Made by a program: the position numbers and the translations under genes
Shown here: in pieces, positions 10,811 through 22,800 of the stretch
Layout: every line of letters starts with the position of its first letter
Position numbering within the stretch: the stretch's first letter is position 1
NCBI GenBank assembly: GCA_944989445.1
Contig: CALYLW010000984.1
Location: 124,001 to 188,000, forward strand
Direction: 5' to 3'
DNA length: 64,000 bases
Source: Ampullaceana balthica
Taxonomy: Eukaryota > Mollusca > Gastropoda > Lymnaeidae
The notes under the pieces: generated by a model
The model's database searches: none
Told to the model about the DNA's origin: nothing
What the model saw: only the letters and a program-made list of their open reading frames with translations

Positions 10811-11676
10811 TTAATTTGCTACTTGAATAATGTTTCCCGAGTAGAAATGCCATCCGCTCAAAGCTGTCAAAAGTTCGTTGTTTGCAACGTCTTGCTTGAC
10901 TCCTGCTCCTTGATTCCGCATCGGGTTTCGGAAAGGAACAAATCCTCTGGTCAATACAGGTCGAAAAGCACGTCCTTTTGGGTGTTGAACTTGCGTTCTA
11001 TCAATTGGCTGGGTTGTTTTTCCTTTGTTCTCCGAGTGGTTTTGTTCAACCTCCGTTTGATCTACTGATAAGCTTTTGGGATTTTGTTTCGGGATATTCC
11101 CAGGCGTCTCTCTTGTATTTGTCTTCGCATGTTTTTTCGGGACGTTCCCCGATAATTCTTTTCCTTTTTTCCTTAAATACGTTGTCGGGACATTCTCTGA
11201 CAGTCCAGTTATTCTTTTCTTTAAGTGAGTCTGCGGGGTATTTTCTGAAAGTTCCGTTGTTTTATTGTTTATATGTATTTTTGGGATATTCCCTGTTACC
11301 TCTGTTGCGTTTTTTGAATGACTTTTCGGGTTATTCCACTTTGAAAGTTTTTTTAAAACATCCTCCAACTGTTTTTCCGTATCACTCTTAGAATGTTTGT
11401 TGAACATGTCATTCGGCTGGTGTGTTGGTCGAGGACTACTTTGCCAAACTCTTGGTTTTCGTTCGGGACCATTTACCCTCTGAAACAACTCTGGTTTTTT
11501 CCAAATTATCCCGTGTTGTGACACTTCAGGGATATTTCTGGTTGCAGTTTTAACAAATGTCCCGCAGCCGAGTTGCTGGGCCAGGTGACGAAATCTTTCT
11601 GGGATAGCTGAACAGTTTATTGGCATTTTCTGGAGACGTGCAGGCGAATTTTGTATTCCCTTCCTTTTCAGGTTTC
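10811..11676 (-). CDS. Giant repeat protein, exon 5 (basic C-terminal domain)
   Basis: The acceptor TTAATCATTCCAG opens a frame of 287 codons ending in TAA. The first residue completes the phase-1 codon left by the giant exon (G + GA = Gly). The segment is rich in K, N, T and P. It contains five degenerate 16-residue repeats with the core (E/G)LSGNVPKxH, for example TTELSENTPQTHLKKR and GKELSGNVPKKHAKTN. The last 60 residues are more complex, with several Arg and the hydrophobic end ALSGWHFYSGNIIQVAN. Several N-x-S/T sites are present. The net basic charge contrasts with the acidic giant exon. No membrane anchor was seen. Confidence 0.65.
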
Positions 11677-12143
11677 CTGGAATGATTAAGACGTGTGAAA
11701 AACGGACACTTTAGTCCTGCATGATCTTAAGCAAGTCATATCATTATGAGTACCGTATACACTCGTTCTATAGCCCGTTCATTCATAAGCCCGACACCCC
11801 GCCCCCCCCACTTTTGGAAGGGAAAAGTATTAAAAGTGTATAACCCGATCGCAAGCCGACCCCCCAAAAATAATAGGAAAGCTTTTTAAAAATGTTACAG
11901 ATTTTTTTAAAACTACAAGCTAAATCGGTCATTATGATTGTTTAAATTGTACTGCCTATCGTTGTCTTTCTGCTCTTTGTTAAGCAAGAGTTACCGGTAT
12001 TTAAAAAAAAATATTTGGTAAACAGTGACGAAAGCGCGTACATTAAAATCCGTGGCTGAAAACAAAATTTGTAAAACAATTTATTAAAACGTTCACAAAA
12101 ATAAATAAAATGATTAAATAAGGTAAATGCTGATATCTAATAA

Positions 12144-15100
12144 CTAGGGGCAAGTACCCGGCTTCGCCCGGGTTTAAAATAAGGTTTTCTGTAGAAGCGT
12201 ACACAACTGTTTACTTGCATGCTATAAAATGGTACATTTAACAGTGTATGTGCTGCATGGCTTAATTTCAAGGATGTCACCATCCTCATCTTTCACAATA
12301 ACAGTTTTGAGATCTTCAAATGAAATAGGTCCCCGAATATGGTGCAGCAGGAGGCGCATGTGAAATGCTTCTCTGTTGTGAGGATGCACAGTGTACACTC
12401 TTCCCAAGGCATTGTCTGTCACATATCCCGGGAAGTCTGCAAGAGGTATACCTTTTTTCGGATTTGCCAGACCTTTTGACTGGCATCCCAGCGAAAATGT
12501 CTAGGCACTTCAGAATACAGCAATGTTTTTGCAAGAGGATCTGTTTTGCAGAGATCAAAAAACGCTGTTAATGTAGTCTTTGTTGGAGTGTCTGTCAAAT
12601 GTGCTGTTGTCTGTCCTGGTTTATAGTATACTCCTTGGCCTCCTTCAAGATGTACTGCCAAGTGAACAACTGTTGGATACCTTTGATGGATGGGAAAGTT
12701 AAGCAGGCGCCACACTGCCTCACTGCTACTAATGTATCGTCCTTGTTGATAATTGGTAACCCCATCAAGCCTGTTCGGCATTTCATTTGCAACAGTAAAC
12801 ATGGCCACATCACTTCCCTTGGTAACATAATTGCAAATCTACTTGATGCTTGTGTTTCTATGACGTACATAGGTCATTCCATCCTGTGCATATTCATGCA
12901 TGTAACGGGGCCCTCCACTGAAGGATGAAGGCAGCACCACTAATTTGCCATGATTTTCAGAAGTCACATTGTTGTCATTCCTTACTGCCTCTAATAGTAC
13001 ACCATAGTCCTCAGCTCTAAGTTTTGTTTGGTTGAGTCTGATGAAACGCAATCTCTCATTCTCAACCTTAGCATACATATCCACTATGTATTGCTGGTAA
13101 AGGCGCGGGCATCTGAGGAGTGTATTAAATTCGTTGACTCTTTGCATCATGCGATATGCATAGTAGTCATTGCTTGTGGCCTTGTTTACATCTTTTATGT
13201 TCAAATCATAGCCATCTTCTCCTCTAACAAATAGCAGAGGATACTGAAGTGGATCATATGACCTGTGAGTGTCTTGAATCCTTTGAAGTGGCATTTGTGA
13301 GCAACTTCTTGAATGCAGCACAATGTCTCTACGATCACCTAGCTCTCCAGCAATCATGATGCCACTTCACTAACAGATGGTGCATTGAATCTGCCTTTGT
13401 GTTCCTTTAATGGTGCTTTGCCGGAAATTTTGATTTTGTAGTCCACTTGAGTGTTATCCATAATCTCAGCAGCCATTTTAATTGACCTCACATAGCTGTT
13501 ATGCTGATGCAGCATTCTTTGCAGTTTGAGGACAATGTTTCTGTCAACAGGACTGTCAAGCAAATCCAGTCGTCTTTGCACTTGCTCATCTTCTCCCAAG
13601 AAGTAAATCTGGAGATATTTGCTGTCTATAGCATTGACTGGATGAAGAGGTCCAGCATGGTGGTACACTTGGCCTTGGACCTTGAATGTTGGTGTCCACC
13701 CGTTATTCACGACAACATTAGACTTGAAGGAAGTCACGGCAAACATATTATTGAATAGTCTAATAAGTTTCACAAAGTCCTTTGATTGTGCAGTTTCACC
13801 ATTCAACAGAATGCACAATGGTTCTGGTGGCTTTAGAATTGGGGCAGTTTGACTTTACCACTGGAACAGCACATGCCTGGAGTTTCTTTGCTCAGCTGTT
13901 TCAGCTGCTCTGGGAACTCTGTGGCGGACCTGATCTGCCTGGATTTTATATATTTTTTTTTCGTATGTTATCATTGCGGGAGAGTACTCAACAACTTCCC
14001 AAAGTTTCATGCTCCTATTTACACGGGAAGTTGGATATTTAATGATTAGTCTGTTTTATATAGCTCATATTAGGAAAATACCTACATTTTGGCCCAAGGC
14101 CCCCTAGTGAGTAATAATTTTATATATTTTTTTCGCATGTTACCATCGCGCGAGGGTACTCAAAATCTTCCAAAAGTTTCATTCTTCTACTTACATGGTA
14201 ATTTGGAGAATTATTGATGAGTCAGTTTGATATATGAAAAAAAACTACATTCAGGCCTCTGACCACCCAGTGAGTGATAATTTTTATTAATGTTTCGCCA
14301 GTTACCATTTTGGGAGGGTATATAACAACTTCACAAAGTTTCATGCTTCTACCTACACAGGAAATAGGAGATTTAATGATGAGCCTGATTTATATAGCTC
14401 ATTTAAGAAAAAACTACGTTTGGGCCCCCGCCCACCCCCCTACCCAGTTAGTGATAACTTTATACTTTTTTCGACTGTTACCATTGCGGGAGGGTACTCA
14501 ACGACTTTCCAAATTTTCATGCTTCTACCTACTCGGGAATATGAGGAATTGGTGTTGATTCAGTTTTATATATCCCATATAAGGAAAAACCGGTTTTGGG
14601 GCACCCGGCCACCCATGAGTGGAAATGTTTACATTATTTTTCACCAATTATCGTCATAATAGTGTATTTGGCAAGTTCCCAAAAGTTTCATGCTTCTACA
14701 TTCACGGGAGGTTGGAGAATTAGTTTCGAGTCAGTTTTAAATATACGGAAAAAAAATACATTTTGGCCCCCGCCCCCAGTAAGTGATAATTTATATAATT
14801 CATTTTTCTGTTGTATGGGGTTTATTTGTTTTAAAGAAACATTTCGAAACGCAATGTTTGAGCTTAAAATGTGCCCTGCTGGTTTCGTTTAAGTTATGCA
14901 AAAAGTATAAACACAGTTGCTTAGCTACAGTGTTTATGCCACCCAGGGATGGACGATATTATTGACTCCTACCCTCGCCGATAAAAGGAAAAAGCTTGAT
15001 CGGACGACTGGATAAAATACATATAGAATATACAAAAAAGAAACAGTGTAAAGTAAAAAATATGTAATTTGCAAACAAATTTTATAAAAATATATACGTA

Positions 15101-15628
15101 ATCTTGTTAGAGGCGCAACATTAACAGACATAAAAATAAACCATTTCATAACATTTAGTTCACAACAAAAAACACACACACTCACTGATTCACACATGTG
15201 CACACAAATACTTAAACGCACACCCACAGCGGTATATAAACAATTAAAAATATAAATTAAAATAATCACTGCTCTTTTCACTTTGTTTCCTATTTACAAA
15301 TTAATATGAACTCAAACTATGACGTCACATCACATTATTTTATGGCAATAAACGCCATCTTGTTAATCTCGACACCAAAATGTTTAATATTTTACGTCTT
15401 AATTTTCAATAATTTTTATTTTATATAGCTCATATAGGGAAAAACTACATTTTGGGCCCCCAGCCCCCAGTATCTTATATATATGGAACGAAACCTGTTT
15501 AATAACCTTTCCGGTATAATTTTGTGTACGTGTACCAAATTTCACGTTATTTGGTTGTCTGGATCTTGAGTTATAAGGGAACAGACAGACGACGGACAGA
15601 CAACAAATGCGTCTTATATGTATATAGA
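12144..15628 (-). mobile_element. Degenerate Helitron (family 1)
   Basis: The minus-strand 5' end is A|TCTATATACATATAAGACGC at 15628. The 3' end has the hairpin CCCGG-GCGAAG-CCGGG followed by TACTTGCCCCTAG|T, ending at 12144. TC start, hairpin, CTAG end and insertion between A and T are the Helitron signature. Inside are broken Rep/helicase-protein fragments (12222-13940), about five tandem copies of a roughly 170-bp subrepeat (13950-14800; each has ACTCAACAACTTCCCAAAGT-like text) and AT-rich filler. A short relative lies at 60356-61052. Confidence 0.75.
12222..13940 (-). pseudogene. Helitron replicase fragments, frameshifted, catalytic core deleted
   Basis: In minus-strand order, frames recognisable as the Helitron protein are: a Cys-containing CCSSGKVKLP motif at about 13860; a stretch with VNAIDSKYLQIYFLGEDEQ (13354-13818); YDPLQYPLLFVRGEDGY and LPSSFSGGPRYMHEYAQDGM (12839-13357), the start of the Helitron-like N domain; then YISSSEAVWRLLNFPIHQ and the SEVPRHFRWD region (12419-12808); then RLLLHHIRGPISFEDLKTV (12222-12422). 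The segment that should hold the HUH nuclease motif is missing between the second and third pieces, at least three frame shifts occur, and the helicase part is absent. It cannot encode an active transposase. Confidence 0.75.
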
Positions 15629-16545
15629 TATATTATAGCTTCTGATAGAGCAGTCGAATCATGTAGAATGTAGAAAAGGACATTGATAATCTACAATAAC
15701 AACACCGATATGCAATATACATGCAGAAATCACCTATGACCCGCTCATAAGACGACCCCCCCCCCAACATTTCCCCCTAGATTTTGTCCAAAAAAGGTCG
15801 GCTTGCGAACGAGTATATACGGTATATTAGCAAATAAAAATAAGACACTTTAATTACATTGAGTTATAATATGTAATATTTTGGTACGTCTTGCACTTAA
15901 AGATCTAAATTTCTCATAGATCAAAAAAAGTGTTAAATCAGAGGCGTCTACGATTATGAGGTAATAAAAAATCATTGCTAATCAGATCATTGTAGGAAAT
16001 GAATCACATCCACCGTATGTTTTGGTTTGGGGGATGTAAAGATCTTTGGAACAACTATTAACTTAGAAATTCAAATATATAAAAAAATATTTTTAATAGG
16101 GATTAGCTGGGGATTTATCTCCAAAATAATATTTCGAGCTCCCCTTCTTTCTACACCATTTGCCCTGTGCACCAAAACTACTAATTAGACCATTCCATAT
16201 TCACAACCCGATATATCTAATGGAATTGATAAGAGAAAAACTGCCAGCCACTTTACTAAGATTTCAGCAATGTCCGTTGTGGAGGGTCGGGGTAGGTTAT
16301 TTGGTAACTTGATATCCAGACAGGTGAGAGTGATCGGCACACTTGGACATAAATTATGTTTTATTCAGTCGAAAGTAAAAATTGTTAAATTAATCGATCT
16401 GGGGAAATCAGAAATAATTAAATTTTATTTATTAAAATTATGAAACGTCCAATCATTTGTTTTAGAATGGTTAACACGGCACGTGAAAACTTTCTTGGCG
16501 GTGAATTGATATCGCTAAAGCCGTGTTAGTTAGCCCCCATACCAA

Positions 16546-16872
16546 TGTGTCACGTACCAGTTTGTTTTTATTCGCCCTCTGTACCTTATAAGTTTATGCT
16601 GTAGCAGTTTGACCATTATCGCTGTGTCCCGTACCAGTTTGTTTTTATTCCCCCCCCCCTCTGTACCTTATAAGTTTATGCTGTAGCAGTTTGACCATTA
16701 TCGCTGTGTCCCGTACCAGTTTGTTTTTATTCCCACCTCTGTACCTTATAAGTTTATGCTGTAGCAGTTTGACCATTATCGCTGTGTCCCGTACCAGTTT
16801 GTTTTTATTCCCCCCTCTGTACCTTATAAGTTTATGCTGTAGCAGTTTGACCATTATCGCTGTGTCCTGTAC
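16546..16872. repeat. About 78-bp tandem repeat beside the exon 4 donor
   Basis: About four copies of a unit with GTCCCGTACCAGTTTGTTTT, CTGTACCTTATAAGTTTATG and GTAGCAGTTTGACCATTATC. The unit length varies by a C-run. It lies within intron 4, starting some 15 bp past the giant exon's donor. Confidence 0.9.
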
Positions 16873-16887
16873 CAGATTGTCACTTAC

Positions 16888-19800
16888 CGGGCTGCCTTGG
16901 CCATTCAAATTTGTCAACAGATCTCGGTGTCATCAGATACGACCGAGTCACAGAGATCTTGTCAGGTGGTGCTGTCGTGAAATAACTTGACACAGAGAAC
17001 TTCTGGCTATTTTGTTTTGATGATGTCCCTGGATATTGAATTGTTGAAGCCTCAAGATATTGTGTTGATGATGTCTCTACATATTGAACTGATGTTTCAT
17101 CAAGATATTGTATCCATGATGTCTCTAGATATTCAATTGATGATTCCTCAAAATAAGGTATTAATGATGTCTCTAGATATTCAATTGACGATTCCTCAAG
17201 ATATTGTATTGATGATTCCTCTGGATATTGAATTATTGAGGTTTCGATATATTGAATTGATGTTTCCTCAAGATATTGTATCGATGATGTCTCTAGATAA
17301 TCAATTGATGATTCCTCAAAATATGGTATTAATGATGTCTCTAGATATTGAATTGATGATGTCTCTAGATATTCAATTGACGATTCTTCAAGATATTGTA
17401 TTGATGTTTCCTCAAGATATTGTATTGATGATGGCTCTATATATTGTATTGATGATGTCTCTAGATATTCAATTGACGATATCTCTGGATATTGAATTGA
17501 TGATATTTCTGGATATTGAATTGATGTTTCCTCAATATATTGTATTGATGTTTCCTCAAGATATTGTATTGATGATTCCTCAAGATATTGCATTGATGAT
17601 GTCTCTAGATATTCAATTGATGATATCTCTGGATATTGAATTGATGTTTCCTCACGATTTTGTATTGATGATTTCTCAAGATATTGTATTGATAATGGCT
17701 CTATATATTGTATTGATGATGTCACTAGATATTCAATTGATATTTCCTCAAGATATTGAATTGATATTTCCTCAAGATATTGAATTGATGATTCCTCTGG
17801 ATATTGTATTGATGATGGCTCTACATATTGTATTGATGATTCGTCAAGATATTGTATTGATGATTCCTCTGGATATTGAATTGATATTTCATCAAGATAT
17901 TGAATTGATATTTCCTCAAGATATTGTATTGATGATGTCTCTAGATAATGAATTGATATTTCCTCAAGATATTGAATTGATGATTCCTCTGGATATTGTA
18001 TTGATGATTCCTCAAGATATGGTATTGATGATTCCTCAAGATATTGTATTGATGATGGCTCTACATATTGTATTGATGATTCCTCAAGATATTGTATTGA
18101 TGATGGCTCTATATATTGTATTGATGATTCCTTAAAATATTGTATCGATAAAGTCTGTAGATATTCAATTGATGATATCTCTTGATATTGAATTGATGTT
18201 TCCTCACGATATTGTATTGATGATGTCTCTAGATATTGAATTGATATTTCCTCAAGATATTGAATTGAAGATTCCTCAAGATATTGAATTGAAGATTCCT
18301 CTGGATATTGTATTGATGATTCTTCAAGATATTGTATTGATGATGGCTCTACATATTGTATTGATGATTCCTCAAGATATTGTATTGATGATTCCTGTGG
18401 ATATTGAATTGATGTTTCCTCAAGATATTGTATTGATGATGTCTCTAGATTTTGAATTGATATTTCCTCAAGATATTGTATTGATAATTCCTCAAGATAT
18501 TGAATTGATATTTCCTCAAGATATTGTATTAATGATGTCTCTGGATATTGTATTGATGATTCCTCAAGATATTGTATTAATGATGTTTCTAGATATTGAA
18601 TTGATGATGTCTCTGGATATTGTATTGATGATTCCTCTGGATATTGTTTTGACGATGTCTCTAGATATTGAATTGATGATGTCTCTGGATATTGTATTGA
18701 TGATTCCTTAAAATATTGTATTGATGATGTCTCTTGATATTGAATTGATGATGTCTCTGGATATTGAATTGATGTTTCCTCAAGATATTGAATTGATGAT
18801 GTCTCTAGATATTGAATTGATGATGTCTCGAGATATTGAATTGATGATGTCTCGAGATATTGAATTGATGATACCTCAAGATATTGAATTGATATTTCCT
18901 CAAGATATTGAATTGATGATGTCTCTAGATATTGAATTGATGATACCTCAAGATAGTGTGCTGTTAATAATTGTGCATCTTGTATTTTACCTAAACTGGT
19001 AGCTTGTTTTGTAATTAAAGGGATGTCTTGTTCTCTATCAGCAGTTGTACTAACATCACTAACTAAAGATTTTGTCAATCCTGTTGCTGATTTCATTTCT
19101 TGTGCCGTAACTGGCATCGTCACCTCATATGTAAGAAAATTTGTGTCCAACTTTGTAAATGAAGTTTTGTCTTCTTCTATCAAAGATAAGGTAGGCCAGT
19201 CTGTAACGGATGTTTTGACTTCTTCTGTAACTGATGTTTTGAGGTCGTCATCAGTAGTAAAAAAGCTTATGCCTTTTTCGGTAACAAGAGATGTGTCTTG
19301 TTCTGTAACTGGTGAAGTGTCTTGTTCTGTAACTAGGGATGTGTCTTGTTCTGTAACTGGTGCTGTGTCTTTTACTGTCACATGCGATGTGTCTTGTTCT
19401 GTAACTGGTAACATGTCTTGTTCTGTAACTGGTGAAGTATCTTGTTCTGTAATTAGTGATGTGTCTTGTTCTGTAACTGGTGAAGTGTCTTGTTCTGTAA
19501 CTGGTGATGTGTCTTGTACTGTAACTGGTGATGTGTCTAGCTCTGTAACTGGTGATGTGTCTTGTTCTGTAACTGATGATGTGTCTTGTACTGTAACTGG
19601 TGATGTGTCTAGCTCTGTAACTGGTGATGTGTCTTGTTCTGTAACTGATGATGTGTCTTGTTCTATAACGGGTGATGTGTCTTGTTCTGTAACTGGTGAA
19701 GTGTCTTGTTCTGTAACTAGGGATGTGTCTTGTTCTGTAACTGGTGAAGTGTCTTGTTCTGTAACTAGCGATGTGTCTTGTTCTGTAACTGGTGAAGTGT

Positions 19801-22800
19801 CTTGTTCTGTAAATGGTGAAGTGTCTTGTTCTGTAACTAGGGATGTGTCTTGTTCTGTAACTGGTGAAGTGTCTTGTTCTGTAACTGGTGAAGTGTCTTG
19901 TTCTGTAACTGGTGATGTGTCTAGCTCTGTAACTGGTGATGTGTCTTGTTCTGTAACTGGTGATGTGTTCTGTTTTGTAATTAGTGAAGTGTCTTGTTCT
20001 TTAACTGGTGATGTGTCTAGCTCTGTAACTGGTGATGCGTCTATTTCTTTAAATGGTGATGTGTCTTGTTCTATAACGGGTGACGTGTCTTGTTCTGTAA
20101 CTGGTGATGTGTCTTGTTCTGTAAATTGTGATGTGTCGTGTTCTGTAACTGGTGATGTTTCTTGTTCTGTAACTGGTGATGTGTCTTGTTCTTTAAATGG
20201 TGATGTGTCTTGTTCTATAACTGGTGATGTTTCTTGTTCTGTAATTGGTGATGTGTCTTGTTCTGTAACTCGTGATGTGTCTTGTTCTTTAATTAGTGAA
20301 GTTTCTTGTTCTGTAACTGGTGATGTGTCTTGTACTGTAACTGGGGATGTGTCTAGCTCTGTAACTGGTGATGTGTCTAGTTCTGTAAATGGTGATGTGT
20401 CTTGTTCTATAACGTGTGATGTGTCTTGTTCTGTAACTGGTGATGTGTCTTGTTCTGTAAATTGTGATGTGTCATGTTCTGTAACTGGTGATGTGTCTTG
20501 TTCTGTAAATTGTGATGTTTCGTTTTCTGTAACTGGTAATGTGTCTTGTTCTGGAACTGGTGTTGTGTCTTGTTCTGTAACTGGTGATGTGTCTTGTTCT
20601 GTAACCAGTGACGTGTCTTGTTCTGTAATTATTGATGTGTCTTGTTCTGTAACTGGTGATGTGTCTTGTACTGTAACTGGTGATGTGTCGTGTTCTGTAA
20701 CTGATGATGTGTTTTGTTTTATAGGAAATGTTGTGCCTTGCTCTGTAACTGGTGATGTGTCTTGTTTTAGATCTAATTTTGTGTCTTGTTCTATTACGGT
20801 TGTTGTGTACATCATTGGGTCAGATCTTTTGTCTTGTTCAGTAATAGCTTTCGTTCCTTGTACTGTGAAAGCTGCCGTGTTCTCATCTGAAGCTAACATT
20901 GTGAACAGCTCTTTAACCGATGTTGTGTATAGTTTTGTAGCTGACGTGTTTTCTTTTATACTTACTGACGTATCGCGATCTTTAAATATTGTTATGTCTT
21001 CATCTGTACTAAAATAATCATTTTCTACAATTGTGTCATGTTCTCTAACTGATGTCTTATTTCGCGAGACTGATTTTATTTCTTCATTTTCTGATAACAA
21101 TGTGTTTCGCCTTGTATTAGACCAAGACTCTTGTTTAGTAACCGATTCCTCTTTTTCAGATGATATAAACGTATAATCAATCGGTATTGTTGCGACATCA
21201 CTTTGTATAGTTGTAACATTGTCTGGTGTGGCATGATAATATGCCATAGTCGTATTATCATAAGGTATTGTTGTTACATCATATGGTATTGTTTTAACAA
21301 CATCTGTTATAGTTGCAGCAGCATCTGGTAAAACTATACCATCTTTTGTTGTACTGGTCTCCTTATCTAGATGAAATGTATCTTTATCTGATACTGTCAT
21401 AGTCTGATCAGAAACATGTTTAATACTTTCTGTCACTGTTGTTGTATATACTTCTGGTATATTTGTGTCCTCATTTATGGTTGTTGAATTCCCATTTTGT
21501 TTAGTTTTAGAAATTTCAGGTATGTTGGATGCATCATGAATTAGTGACGATTTATCTTCAGCCGGTAGACTAATATCATCACCTGTTGTGGTGATATCGT
21601 CATCAGAATATTCATTTGTTGAATTAACAGGAGATATAATTGTATCATCATATGGATAAGTTGTATGGTCATCTCTTAAAGTTGTAGTATTCTCGACCAT
21701 TCCCCTTGTAAAGATTGATAACGTTGTGCTTGCATCTGTAATAGTCATACCCACATGGGGTATTGTTCTATCCAAATCTGGATCTTCGCTCACATCAGAT
21801 GTTATTGCAACTTCATGTGGTATAGTTCTACTCACATCTGGTGTAGGTGTACCCATATGTTGAATAGGTGTACCCACATCTGGTGTAGGTGTACCCGTAT
21901 GTTGAATAGGTGTACCCACATCTGGTGTAGGTGTACCCATATGTTGAATAGGTGTACCCACATCTGGTGTAGGTGTACCCATATGTTGAATAGGTGTACC
22001 CACATCTGGCGTAGGTGTACCCATATGTTGAATAGTTCTACCCACATCCTGTATTGTTGTGTCAACATCTGGAAAAGCTGTACCATTATATGGTCTTGTT
22101 GTATCCGCAAGTGATATATGTGTATCCAAATTGTGTATAGCTGTACCCAAATCTTGTTTTGTTGTATCCCCTACTACTGTAGTTGTATCCACATCTTTTA
22201 TAAATGTACCTATATATGGATAGGTTTTAACCACATCTGGGATCGTAGTATTCACAAGTTGTAAATATGTACTTTCACGTGGAACAACTTTATCAACACC
22301 TTTTGTTGCTTTATCTTCTAATCGTGTCTTTGTTTCCACAACTGGTAAACTTTCTAAACCTGTTCCACTTGTCCCAAAAACTGTCGTAGCTGTACCATAG
22401 TCTGATGTCGTCGTAACAACGAATTTTGTATTTTTATCCACATCTGCTATGCTGGTAGCCATCACTAATGTTGTTTTAACCAAATCTGACGTGGCTGTGT
22501 TCATAACTGGAGTGGCTATGTCAACATCTTGTATAGATGCTGTAGCTGTGTAAACATCTTGTTTAGTTACGTTTCTAAATGTTACAATAGAGTCAACATC
22601 CAGTATGGTTTTATCTATGTCTGATATAGATGTATTCACATATGGTTTTGTTTTATCCACAAATGGTGTACTTATATCCACGAATGGTATCGTTGTATCC
22701 GCACCTGAAATAGTTGTACCGACATCTGATATTGTTGTACCGACATCTGATATTGTTGTACCGACATCTGATATTGTTGTACCGACATCTGATATTGTTG

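Larger units (their letters stand above)
11751..15824. mobile_element. MITE family A copy, split by a Helitron
   Basis: The left end TACCGTATACACTCGTTC (11751) and right end GAACGAGTATATACGGTA (to 15824) are inverted with one mismatch. Interior fragments resemble CATAAGCCCGACCCC and GGTCGGCTTGCG, as in the copy at 2354. The Helitron at 12144-15628 occupies most of the span. Confidence 0.6.
11677..16887 (-). other. Intron 4 of the giant gene
   Basis: The donor CCG|GTAAGTG at 16887 lies just before the in-frame TGA that ends the open frame, so the exon is taken to splice rather than stop. The acceptor is at 11677. The intron contains a MITE split by a Helitron, and a minisatellite next to the donor. 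The stretch 15830-16540 shows no feature. Confidence 0.6.

Noticed and set aside
16880..16882. TGA as the true stop of the giant protein
   Set aside because: It lies inside a consensus GTAAGTG donor, and an in-phase C-terminal exon with a good acceptor exists at 11676. The alternative of retention remains possible.
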